The position numbers were made by a program, and so were the translations under genes. A DNA stretch of 64,000 bases from Sporosarcina sp. BP05 (GTDB taxonomy: Bacteria; Bacillota; Bacilli; Bacillales_A; Planococcaceae). The notes under the pieces are model-generated. The model saw only the letters and a list, made by a program, of their open reading frames with translations. It had not been told where the DNA came from and did no database searches. Every line of letters starts with the position of its first letter. The first letter of the stretch is position 1. The DNA lies in the NCBI RefSeq assembly GCF_014282005.1, contig NZ_JACFTD010000002.1, positions 124,001 to 188,000 of the forward strand, in the 5' to 3' direction. Shown here piece by piece: positions 38,486 to 47,161 of this stretch.

Positions 38486-38674
38486 ATGCATTGGGTGATG
38501 TGGGTTTTCTGGGGTTTCATTGTAACTTTACTTATAGGCTGCCATCTTGTGGATTTTTTAACTGGGCGAAAATATGATTTTAAAGAACAGGAAAAGTCAT
38601 TGAATCAGAACTCAGCGGGGTCCGATACTCTACGAGAAGTGGCGCGGCATGACCAACAAAATGGACCGTTTTAA
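38486..38674 (+). CDS. Small single-pass membrane protein, 62 residues
   Basis: The sequence MHWVMWVFWGFIVTLLIGCH forms one Trp-rich membrane helix. A hydrophilic tail of about 38 residues follows, with FLTGRKYDFKEQEKSLNQNS. AAAAGGGAGAAG precedes the ATG; a GTG one codon earlier is also possible. No family recognised. Confidence 0.6.
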   Translation: MHWVMWVFWGFIVTLLIGCHLVDFLTGRKYDFKEQEKSLNQNSAGSDTLREVARHDQQNGPF

Positions 38675-38730
38675 TAAGTGCTATTCCTGTGTTGTATAAT
38701 TAAGTGAAAAGTTGAAGGGGGGAGTCTTAA

Positions 38731-39135
38731 ATTAAAAGGTTTTTATTTTATCTCGTTTCAGCTGTAGTTATGGGATTTATTCTTTATCTAGGAATGGCTT
38801 ATCAAGTCCGATTAAGAGAAGAGTCGGCAACAACATATAATTTAATGCCTTATATACTATTTGCAACTATTTTCCCTGTTTTTATTGGATTTCTTTTACG
38901 ATTGCCTAAATTGATTATAGAGATTAAAGAAAAAAAGCAATGGTCGTTCGATTGGATTAAGGTTGCTGCAATTGGAATCCCGTCTCTATATTTAGCAATG
39001 ATACCAATTCTGGCTATTTATTTCGGGATGAATTTGTTATTCGCAAAAGAATTTATGCAGTTAGGAGATACTACATTTACATCAATAGCCGGAGTTGTAT
39101 TTGGTTATATTTTGTTAGACAGCTTAAAAAAATAA
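38731..39135 (+). CDS. Multi-pass membrane protein with apparent ATT start
   Basis: The first in-frame ATG (38770) falls inside a membrane helix and has no ribosome-binding site. Thirteen codons upstream, ATT follows AAGGGGGGAG by six bases and is preceded by an in-frame stop. From it the protein begins with Lys-Arg and a complete helix (KRFLFYLVSAVVMGFILYLG). The protein of about 134 residues has four hydrophobic segments with a charged loop (IEIKEKKQWSFDW). No family recognised. Confidence 0.65.
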   Translation: MKRFLFYLVSAVVMGFILYLGMAYQVRLREESATTYNLMPYILFATIFPVFIGFLLRLPKLIIEIKEKKQWSFDWIKVAAIGIPSLYLAMIPILAIYFGMNLLFAKEFMQLGDTTFTSIAGVVFGYILLDSLKK

Positions 39136-39281
39136 CAATTCCTCAACTATATATACGGCACTACTCATTTTTACTAAATGGCAGTTTAATTGGGAATTTG
39201 GTAAAATGTACATTTTTAGATGTTTTCCTTCTGTGCAGAGAATACAGAAATGAGCATGAAGACTTAATTATGGATATCAAA

Positions 39282-39335
39282 TTCAAGAAAAACAGACAGC
39301 CTATTCTCGATTAGATTATAGAGAACAGGCTGCCT
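39282..39335 (-). terminator. Terminator of rarA
   Basis: On the minus strand GCAGCCTGTTCTC pairs with GAGAATAGGCTG(T), one mismatch, followed by CTGTTTTTC. It lies about 65 bp past the rarA stop. Confidence 0.75.
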
Positions 39336-39398
39336 AACTAGTGTTTTGTATGCGTCTCATATCGCTAGGGAAATTCATTTAAGATGGGTTTTACTAAC

Positions 39399-40685
39399 TC
39401 ATTTCTCTTTTCGAAATTCTTTCAATCGATCATAAATTGCAGCCATCTTTTTTTCTTCGCCTGCCATAACGGGCTTGTAAAACTCCGTATTTTTTAATTT
39501 ATCGGGTAAATATTGCTGGTTAGTCCAGCCTCCGAACGAACCGAGCGGTGTGTCATGCGGGTATTTGTAGCCGACGTGGCCGAGCTTTGCCGCCCCCGCA
39601 TAATGTGCGTCCCGTAAATGTAATGGTATATCTCCGACTTTTCCCTCGTTGATAGCTTTTACAGCCGCGTCGAATGCTTTATAGGCTGAATTCGATTTAG
39701 AGGCCAGGCACATTTCGATAACAGCGCTTGCGAGAGGGATACGCGCTTCTGGCATGCCAAGCTTCACCGCAGCTTCTGTAGCCGCCAGTACATGTGGCCC
39801 GACCTCTGGTGAAGCCAACCCGACATCCTCATAGGCCATCACCAGCAAGCGCCTATTTACAGCTACTAAATCGCCAGTCTCGAGAAGATGTGCAAGATAA
39901 TAGATAGCGGCATTGACGTCACTCCCGCGGACCGATTTTTGAAGCGCGGACAATAAATTATAAAAGTGTGACCCCTTTTTATCGCCGAATAAACCGATGC
40001 GCCCAAGTAAGTTTTCAAGTAGCCAGTCTTCAATGACCATTTTGCCATCGACTTCATCACTGGCAGAAACAGCAGATTCAAGAACAGTTAACGCTTTGCG
40101 TGCATCTCCATTGACGCCTTCTGCAATCAACGTAAGCTGATCAGGGGTTATGTCAATTACCATTTTTCCAAGCCCGCGTTCTTCATCCGATATGGCATTT
40201 TTGAGTACTTCCATTAAATCTTCAGGTTCTAATCTGGATAATTGCCGGATTTCACCGCATCTGGAACGTATGGCGGGGTTGACGTCGTGATAAGGATTTT
40301 CAGTTGTCGCTCCTATCAAGACGATTGCGCCACTTTCGACGTGTGGCAATAATGTATCTTGCTGTAATTTATTGAAACGATGAATTTCATCTAAGAATAG
40401 TAGAACTTTCCCTGTAATTCGCGATTCTGCCACAACGTCTTCGACATCTTTCTTTCCTGAAACTGTCGCATTCATGGCGATGAAAGGCAGATTGCTAGTA
40501 CCGGCAATTGCGTGTGCAAGTGACGTTTTACCGATTCCGGGTTCCCCGTATAACAACATAGAAGGAACATGTCCGTTTTTTATCATCCGGTAAAGCGCCG
40601 TCTTTTCACCGATAATATCCTTTTGTCCAGCAATTTCATCTATAGTCCTAGGGCGCATTCGAAACGCCAATGGCTCATTATGCAA
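39399..40685 (-). CDS. rarA: Replication-associated recombination ATPase RarA (MgsA/YrvN)
   Basis: RarA is a clamp-loader-like AAA+ ATPase acting at stalled forks. The protein of about 428 residues has LAFRMRPRTIDEIAGQ, Walker A YGEPGIGKTS, Walker B LLFLDEIHRFNK, sensor 1 GATTENPYHDVNPAIRSRC, and the C-terminal tetramerisation domain (MAYEDVGLASPEV, YKYPHDTPLGSFG). TTG eight bases past AGGAG was preferred over GTG directly abutting that site. It is divergent from cymR, the conserved Bacillus arrangement. Confidence 0.96.
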   Translation of the reverse strand: MHNEPLAFRMRPRTIDEIAGQKDIIGEKTALYRMIKNGHVPSMLLYGEPGIGKTSLAHAIAGTSNLPFIAMNATVSGKKDVEDVVAESRITGKVLLFLDEIHRFNKLQQDTLLPHVESGAIVLIGATTENPYHDVNPAIRSRCGEIRQLSRLEPEDLMEVLKNAISDEERGLGKMVIDITPDQLTLIAEGVNGDARKALTVLESAVSASDEVDGKMVIEDWLLENLLGRIGLFGDKKGSHFYNLLSALQKSVRGSDVNAAIYYLAHLLETGDLVAVNRRLLVMAYEDVGLASPEVGPHVLAATEAAVKLGMPEARIPLASAVIEMCLASKSNSAYKAFDAAVKAINEGKVGDIPLHLRDAHYAGAAKLGHVGYKYPHDTPLGSFGGWTNQQYLPDKLKNTEFYKPVMAGEEKKMAAIYDRLKEFRKEK

Positions 40686-40774
40686 AAAATTCACTCCTGA
40701 CCTAGTACATCCGTTCCTCTATTATACACGTTAGACAAACGCAAATCATATTAAGGAAGCTTGCAGGTCAGTTA

Positions 40775-40783
40775 TGCTATAAT
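40775..40783 (+). promoter_or_regulatory. Extended -10 promoter of cymR
   Basis: TGCTATAAT gives a full extended -10 about 35 bp before the cymR start; no good -35 at standard spacing. Confidence 0.6.
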
Positions 40784-40817
40784 ATTTTGAAGCAATCGTA
40801 AAAAGGACGGGATAGAT

Positions 40818-41237
40818 ATGAAGATTTCTACAAAAGGTAGATATGGACTGACAATCGTTGTTGAGCTAGGCTCTAAATTCGGGGAAGGTCCAGTACCGCT
40901 ACGGAAAATTGCGGAAGAACAGAAATTGTCTGAAGCATATCTTGAGCAACTAATTCCACCGCTACGTAACAGTGGAATCGTGAAAAGTGTTCGCGGCGCT
41001 TATGGCGGATATATGCTGGCTAAGCCGCCGACAGAAATAACTGCGGGGGATGTTATCCGGATTCTTGAAGGACCTATCCAAGTTGTAGAGGGGCTAGAGG
41101 GATCCGATATTCCACAACAAGAACTTTGGAAACGAATCGGTGAAGCGGTCCGAAGTGTCCTCGATACAACAACGATTGAAGATTTGATGAAATCTGGTGA
41201 AAAAGATGATCGCGATAGTTATATGTTTTACATTTAA
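40818..41237 (+). CDS. cymR: Rrf2-family regulator CymR
   Basis: CymR is the master repressor of cysteine metabolism in Bacillus, acting with CysK. The 139-residue protein begins with the Rrf2 winged helix (MKISTKGRYGLTIVVELG, LSEAYLEQLIPPLRNSGIVKSVRGAYGGY). It lacks the three Cys of the IscR iron-sulfur cluster site, as CymR does. The cysteine-desulfurase gene follows 12 bp later, matching the cymR-yrvO-trmU order. Confidence 0.93.
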   Translation: MKISTKGRYGLTIVVELGSKFGEGPVPLRKIAEEQKLSEAYLEQLIPPLRNSGIVKSVRGAYGGYMLAKPPTEITAGDVIRILEGPIQVVEGLEGSDIPQQELWKRIGEAVRSVLDTTTIEDLMKSGEKDDRDSYMFYI

Positions 41238-41249
41238 AGGAGTCTTATT

Positions 41250-42392
41250 ATGAAGAAAATTTATCTTGACCACGCGGCGACAACACCGGTTCACCCGGCA
41301 GTAATCGCTACTTATATAGAAACACTTGAATCTACTTTCGGTAACCCTTCCAGCATCCATAGTTTTGGAAGAGAAGCGCGAAAATGTCTTGATGACGCAC
41401 GGAAAACGCTGGCACTGTCCATCCATGCAGAGCCGTCGGAAATCATTTTCACGTCGGGCGGCACAGAGGCAGACAATACCGCGGTTTTTGGGGCTGTTAT
41501 GGCGATGAAAGCTAGAGGTAACCATATTATCACGACGAATAGTGAGCATCACGCTGTTTTAAATCCATGTAAACAACTAGAACTGCTAGGTTTCGAAGTA
41601 ACCTACTTGGAAGTCGATGACAACGGACAAATAACTGCGGAACAAGTGAGAAATGCACTGACAGACAAAACGGTTCTTGTCTCGATTATGTATGGCAATA
41701 ACGAAGTGGGTACCATTCAGCCGATTCGTGAAATTGGGGCATTGCTGAAAGAACACCAAGCCGTTTTCCACACGGACGCTGTTCAAGCATATGGAATCGT
41801 TCCACTTCATGTAAATGAACTCGGCGTTGATCTGTTATCCGTTTCAGCTCATAAATTAAACGGTCCAAAAGGAATAGGTTTCCTTTATCAGCGTAAAGGA
41901 CTTGATACAACACCAGTACTTTTCGGGGGCGAACAGGAACGCAAACGGCGAGCAGGAACCGAAAATATTCCAGCAATTGTTGCTTTTGCTGAAGCGGTAT
42001 TAATTGCGCAACAGGGGATGGAACAAAACACTGCGAATTATTCTAACTACGCGGCCATTATGACTGACGTGTTGGATCAACAAGATGTCACTTACGAAAT
42101 GAACGTGAAAACTGCGGAAAAACTTCCGCAAATAATGAACATAAGCTTCCCAGGGACAGATATTGAATCACTTCTAGTGAATCTTGATATGGCAGGTATT
42201 GCCGTGTCCAGCGGGTCTGCATGCACTGCGGGTTCACTCGATCCATCGCATGTTTTGACTGCCATGTTCGGTGAAGGTTCTTCCAAATTACGAAATTCGG
42301 TCCGATTTAGTTTTGGCCTCGGTCTTACAGAGGAAACGATTAAGGAAGCAGCCGAACTAATAGCTGAAATCGTCAAACGGTCTGTGAAATGA
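41250..42392 (+). CDS. Cysteine desulfurase (IscS/YrvO type)
   Basis: This PLP enzyme removes sulfur from cysteine. The 380-residue protein shows YLDHAATTPVHP, TSGGTEADN, the PLP Lys in SVSAHKLNGPKG and the catalytic-Cys loop SSGSACTAG. In B. subtilis the neighbour YrvO passes persulfide sulfur directly to MnmA, whose gene follows 23 bp downstream; this arrangement supports the same role here. RBS AAAGGAG. Confidence 0.95.
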   Translation: MKKIYLDHAATTPVHPAVIATYIETLESTFGNPSSIHSFGREARKCLDDARKTLALSIHAEPSEIIFTSGGTEADNTAVFGAVMAMKARGNHIITTNSEHHAVLNPCKQLELLGFEVTYLEVDDNGQITAEQVRNALTDKTVLVSIMYGNNEVGTIQPIREIGALLKEHQAVFHTDAVQAYGIVPLHVNELGVDLLSVSAHKLNGPKGIGFLYQRKGLDTTPVLFGGEQERKRRAGTENIPAIVAFAEAVLIAQQGMEQNTANYSNYAAIMTDVLDQQDVTYEMNVKTAEKLPQIMNISFPGTDIESLLVNLDMAGIAVSSGSACTAGSLDPSHVLTAMFGEGSSKLRNSVRFSFGLGLTEETIKEAAELIAEIVKRSVK

Positions 42393-42400
42393 AACTATAA

Positions 42401-43537
<1,137 letters not shown>

Positions 43538-43550
43538 GGGGAAGTTAACT

Positions 43551-44216
43551 ATGGAATACAATGAAGTTGGAATCGCCGCATTACAGAATGGCGAATATGA
43601 AAAAGCAGTCGAATCATTTATGCAAGGTGTCGAAAAGGACCCTGAAAATGCAGTCGGTTATATCAATTTAGGGAATGTTTTTGCTTCACTTGGAGATGCT
43701 GAAAGGGCAGAACCGTTTTTCCAAAAGGCGATTACGCTTGATGCTGAAGCTGGCACTGCGTTTTACGGTCTTGCCAATCTTTATTACAATAAAGATCGTT
43801 TTGAAGAGGCGGCAAAGTTATATGAAAAAGCAATCCGTCAAGGTGTTGAAGAGGCGGACGCATATTTCATGCTCGGGAAGAGTCTCGAACGTTCGAGTAA
43901 TGAGAAACTAGCGTTACCTTATTTGCAACGGGCGACAGAACTGGCACCGGATGATCTTGAAATCCGGTTATCATACGGGATTGTTCTCGCTAATTTGGAG
44001 TTATTTAAAGAAGCTGGGAATGAATTCAAATTCATCATCGAACAGGACGACTCAAGTGCCGATGCACATTATAACCTAGGTTTTTTATATGCAGTGTCGA
44101 CAGAACAGAAACAAGATGCGCTTGATCATCTAGAAAAAGCATTCACAATCGATCCAGAGCATATTCAGGCACGCTATATATATGACATGATCAAGCTGGG
44201 CGAAGAAGGAAAATAA
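43551..44216 (+). CDS. TPR-repeat protein (YrrB-like)
   Basis: The 221-residue protein consists of about six tetratricopeptide repeats from residue 3, with AVGYINLGNVFASLGDAERA, GTAFYGLANLYYNKDRFEEA and DAHYNLGFLYAVSTEQKQDA. The gene sits between mnmA and recD2 exactly as B. subtilis yrrB does. TPR proteins are scaffolds; the partner is unknown. ATG behind AAGGGGAAG was chosen; the longer frame overlaps mnmA without a site. Confidence 0.9.
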   Translation: MEYNEVGIAALQNGEYEKAVESFMQGVEKDPENAVGYINLGNVFASLGDAERAEPFFQKAITLDAEAGTAFYGLANLYYNKDRFEEAAKLYEKAIRQGVEEADAYFMLGKSLERSSNEKLALPYLQRATELAPDDLEIRLSYGIVLANLELFKEAGNEFKFIIEQDDSSADAHYNLGFLYAVSTEQKQDALDHLEKAFTIDPEHIQARYIYDMIKLGEEGK

Positions 44217-44231
44217 GAAGGGGTGGCGGTG

Positions 44232-46682
44232 ATGGAAGGGAACAACATGGCGGGAAATGCGGATGAAATCTTTTTGATTGGACGACCAGTCGTGACAATC
44301 TTCCATAACCCCGACAGCCTTTTTACAATCGCGAAATTAAAAGTTCGTGAAACCAATAGTGGGAATGAAGATAAAGAAATCATCGTTAAAGGCAGTTTTC
44401 CACAGCTAAATCCGGAAGATGACTACAAATTCACAGGTAAGCTCGTTACTCACCCGACATACGGTGCGCAGTTCGATGTGCATACTTTTTCGAAAGAGAT
44501 GCCTGCAACTGAAACAGGGCTGGTCCATTATTTGTCAGGTGATTTATTTCCGGGCATCGGTATGAAAACAGCTCAAACAATTGTCAAAAAGCTTGGCAAG
44601 GATGCTATTAAAAAGATCCTTGACGATCCATCTGTCCTTGGTACGATTCCGAAACTAGCGGATGACAAGAAAGAGACATTGATTTCCGTTTTGGAGCAGA
44701 ATATGGGGCTTGAGCGGACAATTATCCAATTGAATGAATGGGGATTCGGACCGCAAATTGCTATGCGTATTTATCAAAAGTATCGTGAAGAATCGGTTTC
44801 ATTGCTGACTGAAAATCCGTATCGGCTTATTGAAGAAATCGAAGGGGTAGGCTTCCAGCGTGCGGACGAACTCGGTAAGAATCTAGGCATTACAGGAAAC
44901 CATCCTTCAAGAATCAAAGCAGCCATTCTTCATTCGATGAACCAGGCCGTGCAATCAGCGGGTCATGTATACGTTGAAGCGGAAGCCGTTATGCCTGATG
45001 TCAAACGCCTGCTTGAAATGAGCCAGCGCATTGACATTCCATTTGCTGATATTTCCCAGGCAATTATTGTGCTTGTCGAGGAAGGGAAACTATCTGCTGA
45101 AGAACGAAGATTATACATACCTTCCCTATACTTTTCAGAAATCGGCATCGCTGCGAAGCTAGAGCGGATTATGGAAAATGACACAGCGGATCAATTTCCT
45201 GTGTCTGAAATAAGAAAAGCGGTTGGGGAAGTGGAAGAGCGGCTCGGCGTCAATTATGCGGAGACGCAAGTGGCAGCGATTGAAACTGCACTTCATTCGC
45301 CATTAATGATCTTAACGGGAGGTCCCGGAACCGGGAAAACGACTGTTATTCGTGGTTTTGTCGAAGTGTATGCAGAACTTCATGGATTATCGCTCGATCC
45401 GAAAGAGTATGCCAAAAAGAAAGAACCTTTCCCGATTGTATTAGCCGCGCCTACTGGACGTGCAGCTAAGCGTATGTCGGAATCCACTGGATTGCCTGCG
45501 ATGACAATCCACCGGTTGCTCGGATTCAATGGGTTGGAAAAGGAAGAAGAAACTGAGCGAGAAATTGAAGGTCGCCTCATTATTATCGATGAAATGTCGA
45601 TGGTCGACACTTGGCTCGCTCATCAGCTATTAAAGGCACTTGCCAATGATGTCCAATTGTTATTTGTTGGGGACCAAGACCAGCTACCGCCCGTTGGACC
45701 CGGTCAAGTTCTCCGTGATATGCTAGATTCTGGTAAAGTTCCTGTAATTGAGCTGACTGAAGTATTCCGGCAAAGTGAAGGTTCGTCAATTATCGAAATG
45801 GCTCATATGATTAAAAGGTCAGAATGGACAGACGACATTACGAAGAAAACATCGGATCGTTCATTTATCAAAGCGGGCAGCGATCGAATACTCGAAGTTG
45901 TCCAGCAAGTTGTGAAAAATGCCATCGCCAAAGGTCACCCCATTAAAGACATCCAAGTACTTGCACCGATGTATAGGGGACCGGCGGGAATTGATGGTTT
46001 AAACAAAATGATTCAAGAAATGGTCAATCCGCCAGGACCGAAACGCAAAGAAGTTGTTTTTGGTGAAGCGATTTACCGAATTGGTGATAAAGTGCTACAG
46101 CTTGTCAATCAACCTGAGAGTAATGTTTTCAACGGTGATATGGGTGAAGTCATTGCGATTATCAAAGCGAAAGAAACCATCGATAAAAAAGAATTGCTAG
46201 TGGTTTCGTACGATGGCATTGAAGTCACCTATGAACGCAATGATCTCAACCAGCTGACACTTGCTTATTGCTGTTCGATTCATAAATCCCAGGGCAGTGA
46301 GTTCCCGATTGTTATAATGCCGATCGTCCGTGGTCATCGTAAAATGCTACGACGTAATTTGCTGTATACAGGCATCACCCGTGCGAAAAACTTCCTCATC
46401 CTATGCGGCGAGCCTGAAGAGTTCAGGGCGGGTATCGCGCGAACGGACGAATTGGAAAGACAGACGACGCTAAAAGAACGGCTAAATGGCGATGTCGTTG
46501 AACCGGTGGCTGTGGAGGCTTCAGAACACAAAAATGCTGAAGTTTCTAATGAGTCGAATGTAAGTTCGGTGGATTCGAAATCGATTATTTTTGCACTTAC
46601 GATGGATACTTTCCTGACAATCGATCCGCTGATTGGTATGAAAGGGGTAACACCTTATGAGTTTCTTGAAGCTTCAGATTGA
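44232..46682 (+). CDS. recD2: RecD2-type 5'-3' DNA helicase (YrrC)
   Basis: RecD2 acts alone, without RecBC, in DNA repair and replication-fork progress. The protein of about 816 residues has an extended N-terminal region with an OB-like domain and helix-hairpin-helix (FPGIGMKTAQTIVKKLG). SF1B motifs follow: LTGGPGTGKTTVIRGF, AAPTGRAAKRM, IIIDEMSMVD, VGDQDQLPPVGPG, TEVFRQ and YCCSIHKSQGSEF. The start could also be one of two in-frame GTGs a few bases upstream. Its stop codon overlaps the -35 of the alaS promoter. Confidence 0.96.
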   Translation: MEGNNMAGNADEIFLIGRPVVTIFHNPDSLFTIAKLKVRETNSGNEDKEIIVKGSFPQLNPEDDYKFTGKLVTHPTYGAQFDVHTFSKEMPATETGLVHYLSGDLFPGIGMKTAQTIVKKLGKDAIKKILDDPSVLGTIPKLADDKKETLISVLEQNMGLERTIIQLNEWGFGPQIAMRIYQKYREESVSLLTENPYRLIEEIEGVGFQRADELGKNLGITGNHPSRIKAAILHSMNQAVQSAGHVYVEAEAVMPDVKRLLEMSQRIDIPFADISQAIIVLVEEGKLSAEERRLYIPSLYFSEIGIAAKLERIMENDTADQFPVSEIRKAVGEVEERLGVNYAETQVAAIETALHSPLMILTGGPGTGKTTVIRGFVEVYAELHGLSLDPKEYAKKKEPFPIVLAAPTGRAAKRMSESTGLPAMTIHRLLGFNGLEKEEETEREIEGRLIIIDEMSMVDTWLAHQLLKALANDVQLLFVGDQDQLPPVGPGQVLRDMLDSGKVPVIELTEVFRQSEGSSIIEMAHMIKRSEWTDDITKKTSDRSFIKAGSDRILEVVQQVVKNAIAKGHPIKDIQVLAPMYRGPAGIDGLNKMIQEMVNPPGPKRKEVVFGEAIYRIGDKVLQLVNQPESNVFNGDMGEVIAIIKAKETIDKKELLVVSYDGIEVTYERNDLNQLTLAYCCSIHKSQGSEFPIVIMPIVRGHRKMLRRNLLYTGITRAKNFLILCGEPEEFRAGIARTDELERQTTLKERLNGDVVEPVAVEASEHKNAEVSNESNVSSVDSKSIIFALTMDTFLTIDPLIGMKGVTPYEFLEASD

Positions 46683-46707
46683 CAATAAGGCGGAACTTTT
46701 CTATAAT
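46679..46707 (+). promoter_or_regulatory. Perfect-consensus SigA promoter of alaS
   Basis: TTGACA and TATAAT with a 17-bp spacer, a full consensus match. The -35 overlaps the recD2 stop codon (TGA at 46680). Strong initiation with T-box attenuation downstream is a sensible pairing. Confidence 0.88.
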
Positions 46708-46749
46708 CCAATTAGAAATGCTGATTCGAGACAAACCAATCATATGTAA

Positions 46750-46974
46750 TACGTTGACGGAGAAAGTAGGCAAGTTTACTCGTCCAGAAAGGAGCCCCTT
46801 GGCTGAAAGGGTTCTCGAGAAAAAATGTTGAAAAGCTACTCCTGAGTGCAGCTCATTCCTGCCGTCCGCCGCGTTAAGGCAACCAGAGATGCCGGATTCA
46901 ATTCGTCCGGTAATTAGGGTGGTACCGCGAGACTAAAATCTTCGTCCCTTGCATTAGGGGCGGGGATTTTTTTG
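46750..46974 (+). promoter_or_regulatory. T-box riboswitch upstream of alaS
   Basis: The conserved T-box TTAGGGTGGTACCGCGAGA lies at 46914-46932. A terminator (AAATCTTCGTCCCTTGC against AGGGGCGGGGATTT, then T7) follows. GCT at 46835-46837 is a plausible Ala specifier codon. The acceptor-pairing TGGT ends in T, matching an A discriminator base as in tRNA-Ala. The stretch to alaS then holds an element B fragment and two to four 20-bp units. Confidence 0.93.
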
Positions 46975-47037
46975 CGCCCGCAGGACGCGGGTGTTCAGCC
47001 TTTGCGACAGGACGTCGCGCACTAAGGCTGCCTTCCT
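46975..47037. repeat. Fragment of element B (module X-like)
   Basis: CCCGCAGGACGCGGGTG is a hairpin. CAGCCTTTGCGACAGGACGT, continuing CGCGCACTAAGGCTGCCTTCC, is module X of element B with changes, directly after the T-box terminator as at hisS. Confidence 0.75.
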
Positions 47038-47076
47038 TAGATTTCAATTACATCTACGCGTCGCGATTGGAAATCC

Positions 47077-47112
47077 CGAGTTGCAATTAGAAATCAAAAG
47101 TTGCAATAAGAA
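47077..47112. repeat. 20-bp-period array, copy 3
   Basis: Two good units begin at 47079 and 47099 (AGTTGCAATTA, AGTTGCAATAA), with degenerate units near 47039 and 47059. They lie in the alaS leader about 50 bp before the start codon. Confidence 0.8.
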
Positions 47113-47161
47113 GCTAACACCCGAAATCAACACGTTTTCAATTAAAAAGGAGGATTCACTC

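Noticed and set aside
46991..47161. N-terminal extension of alaS
   Set aside because: The sequence consists of element B remnants and the 20-bp array; AAAAAGGAGG serves the ATG at 47162.
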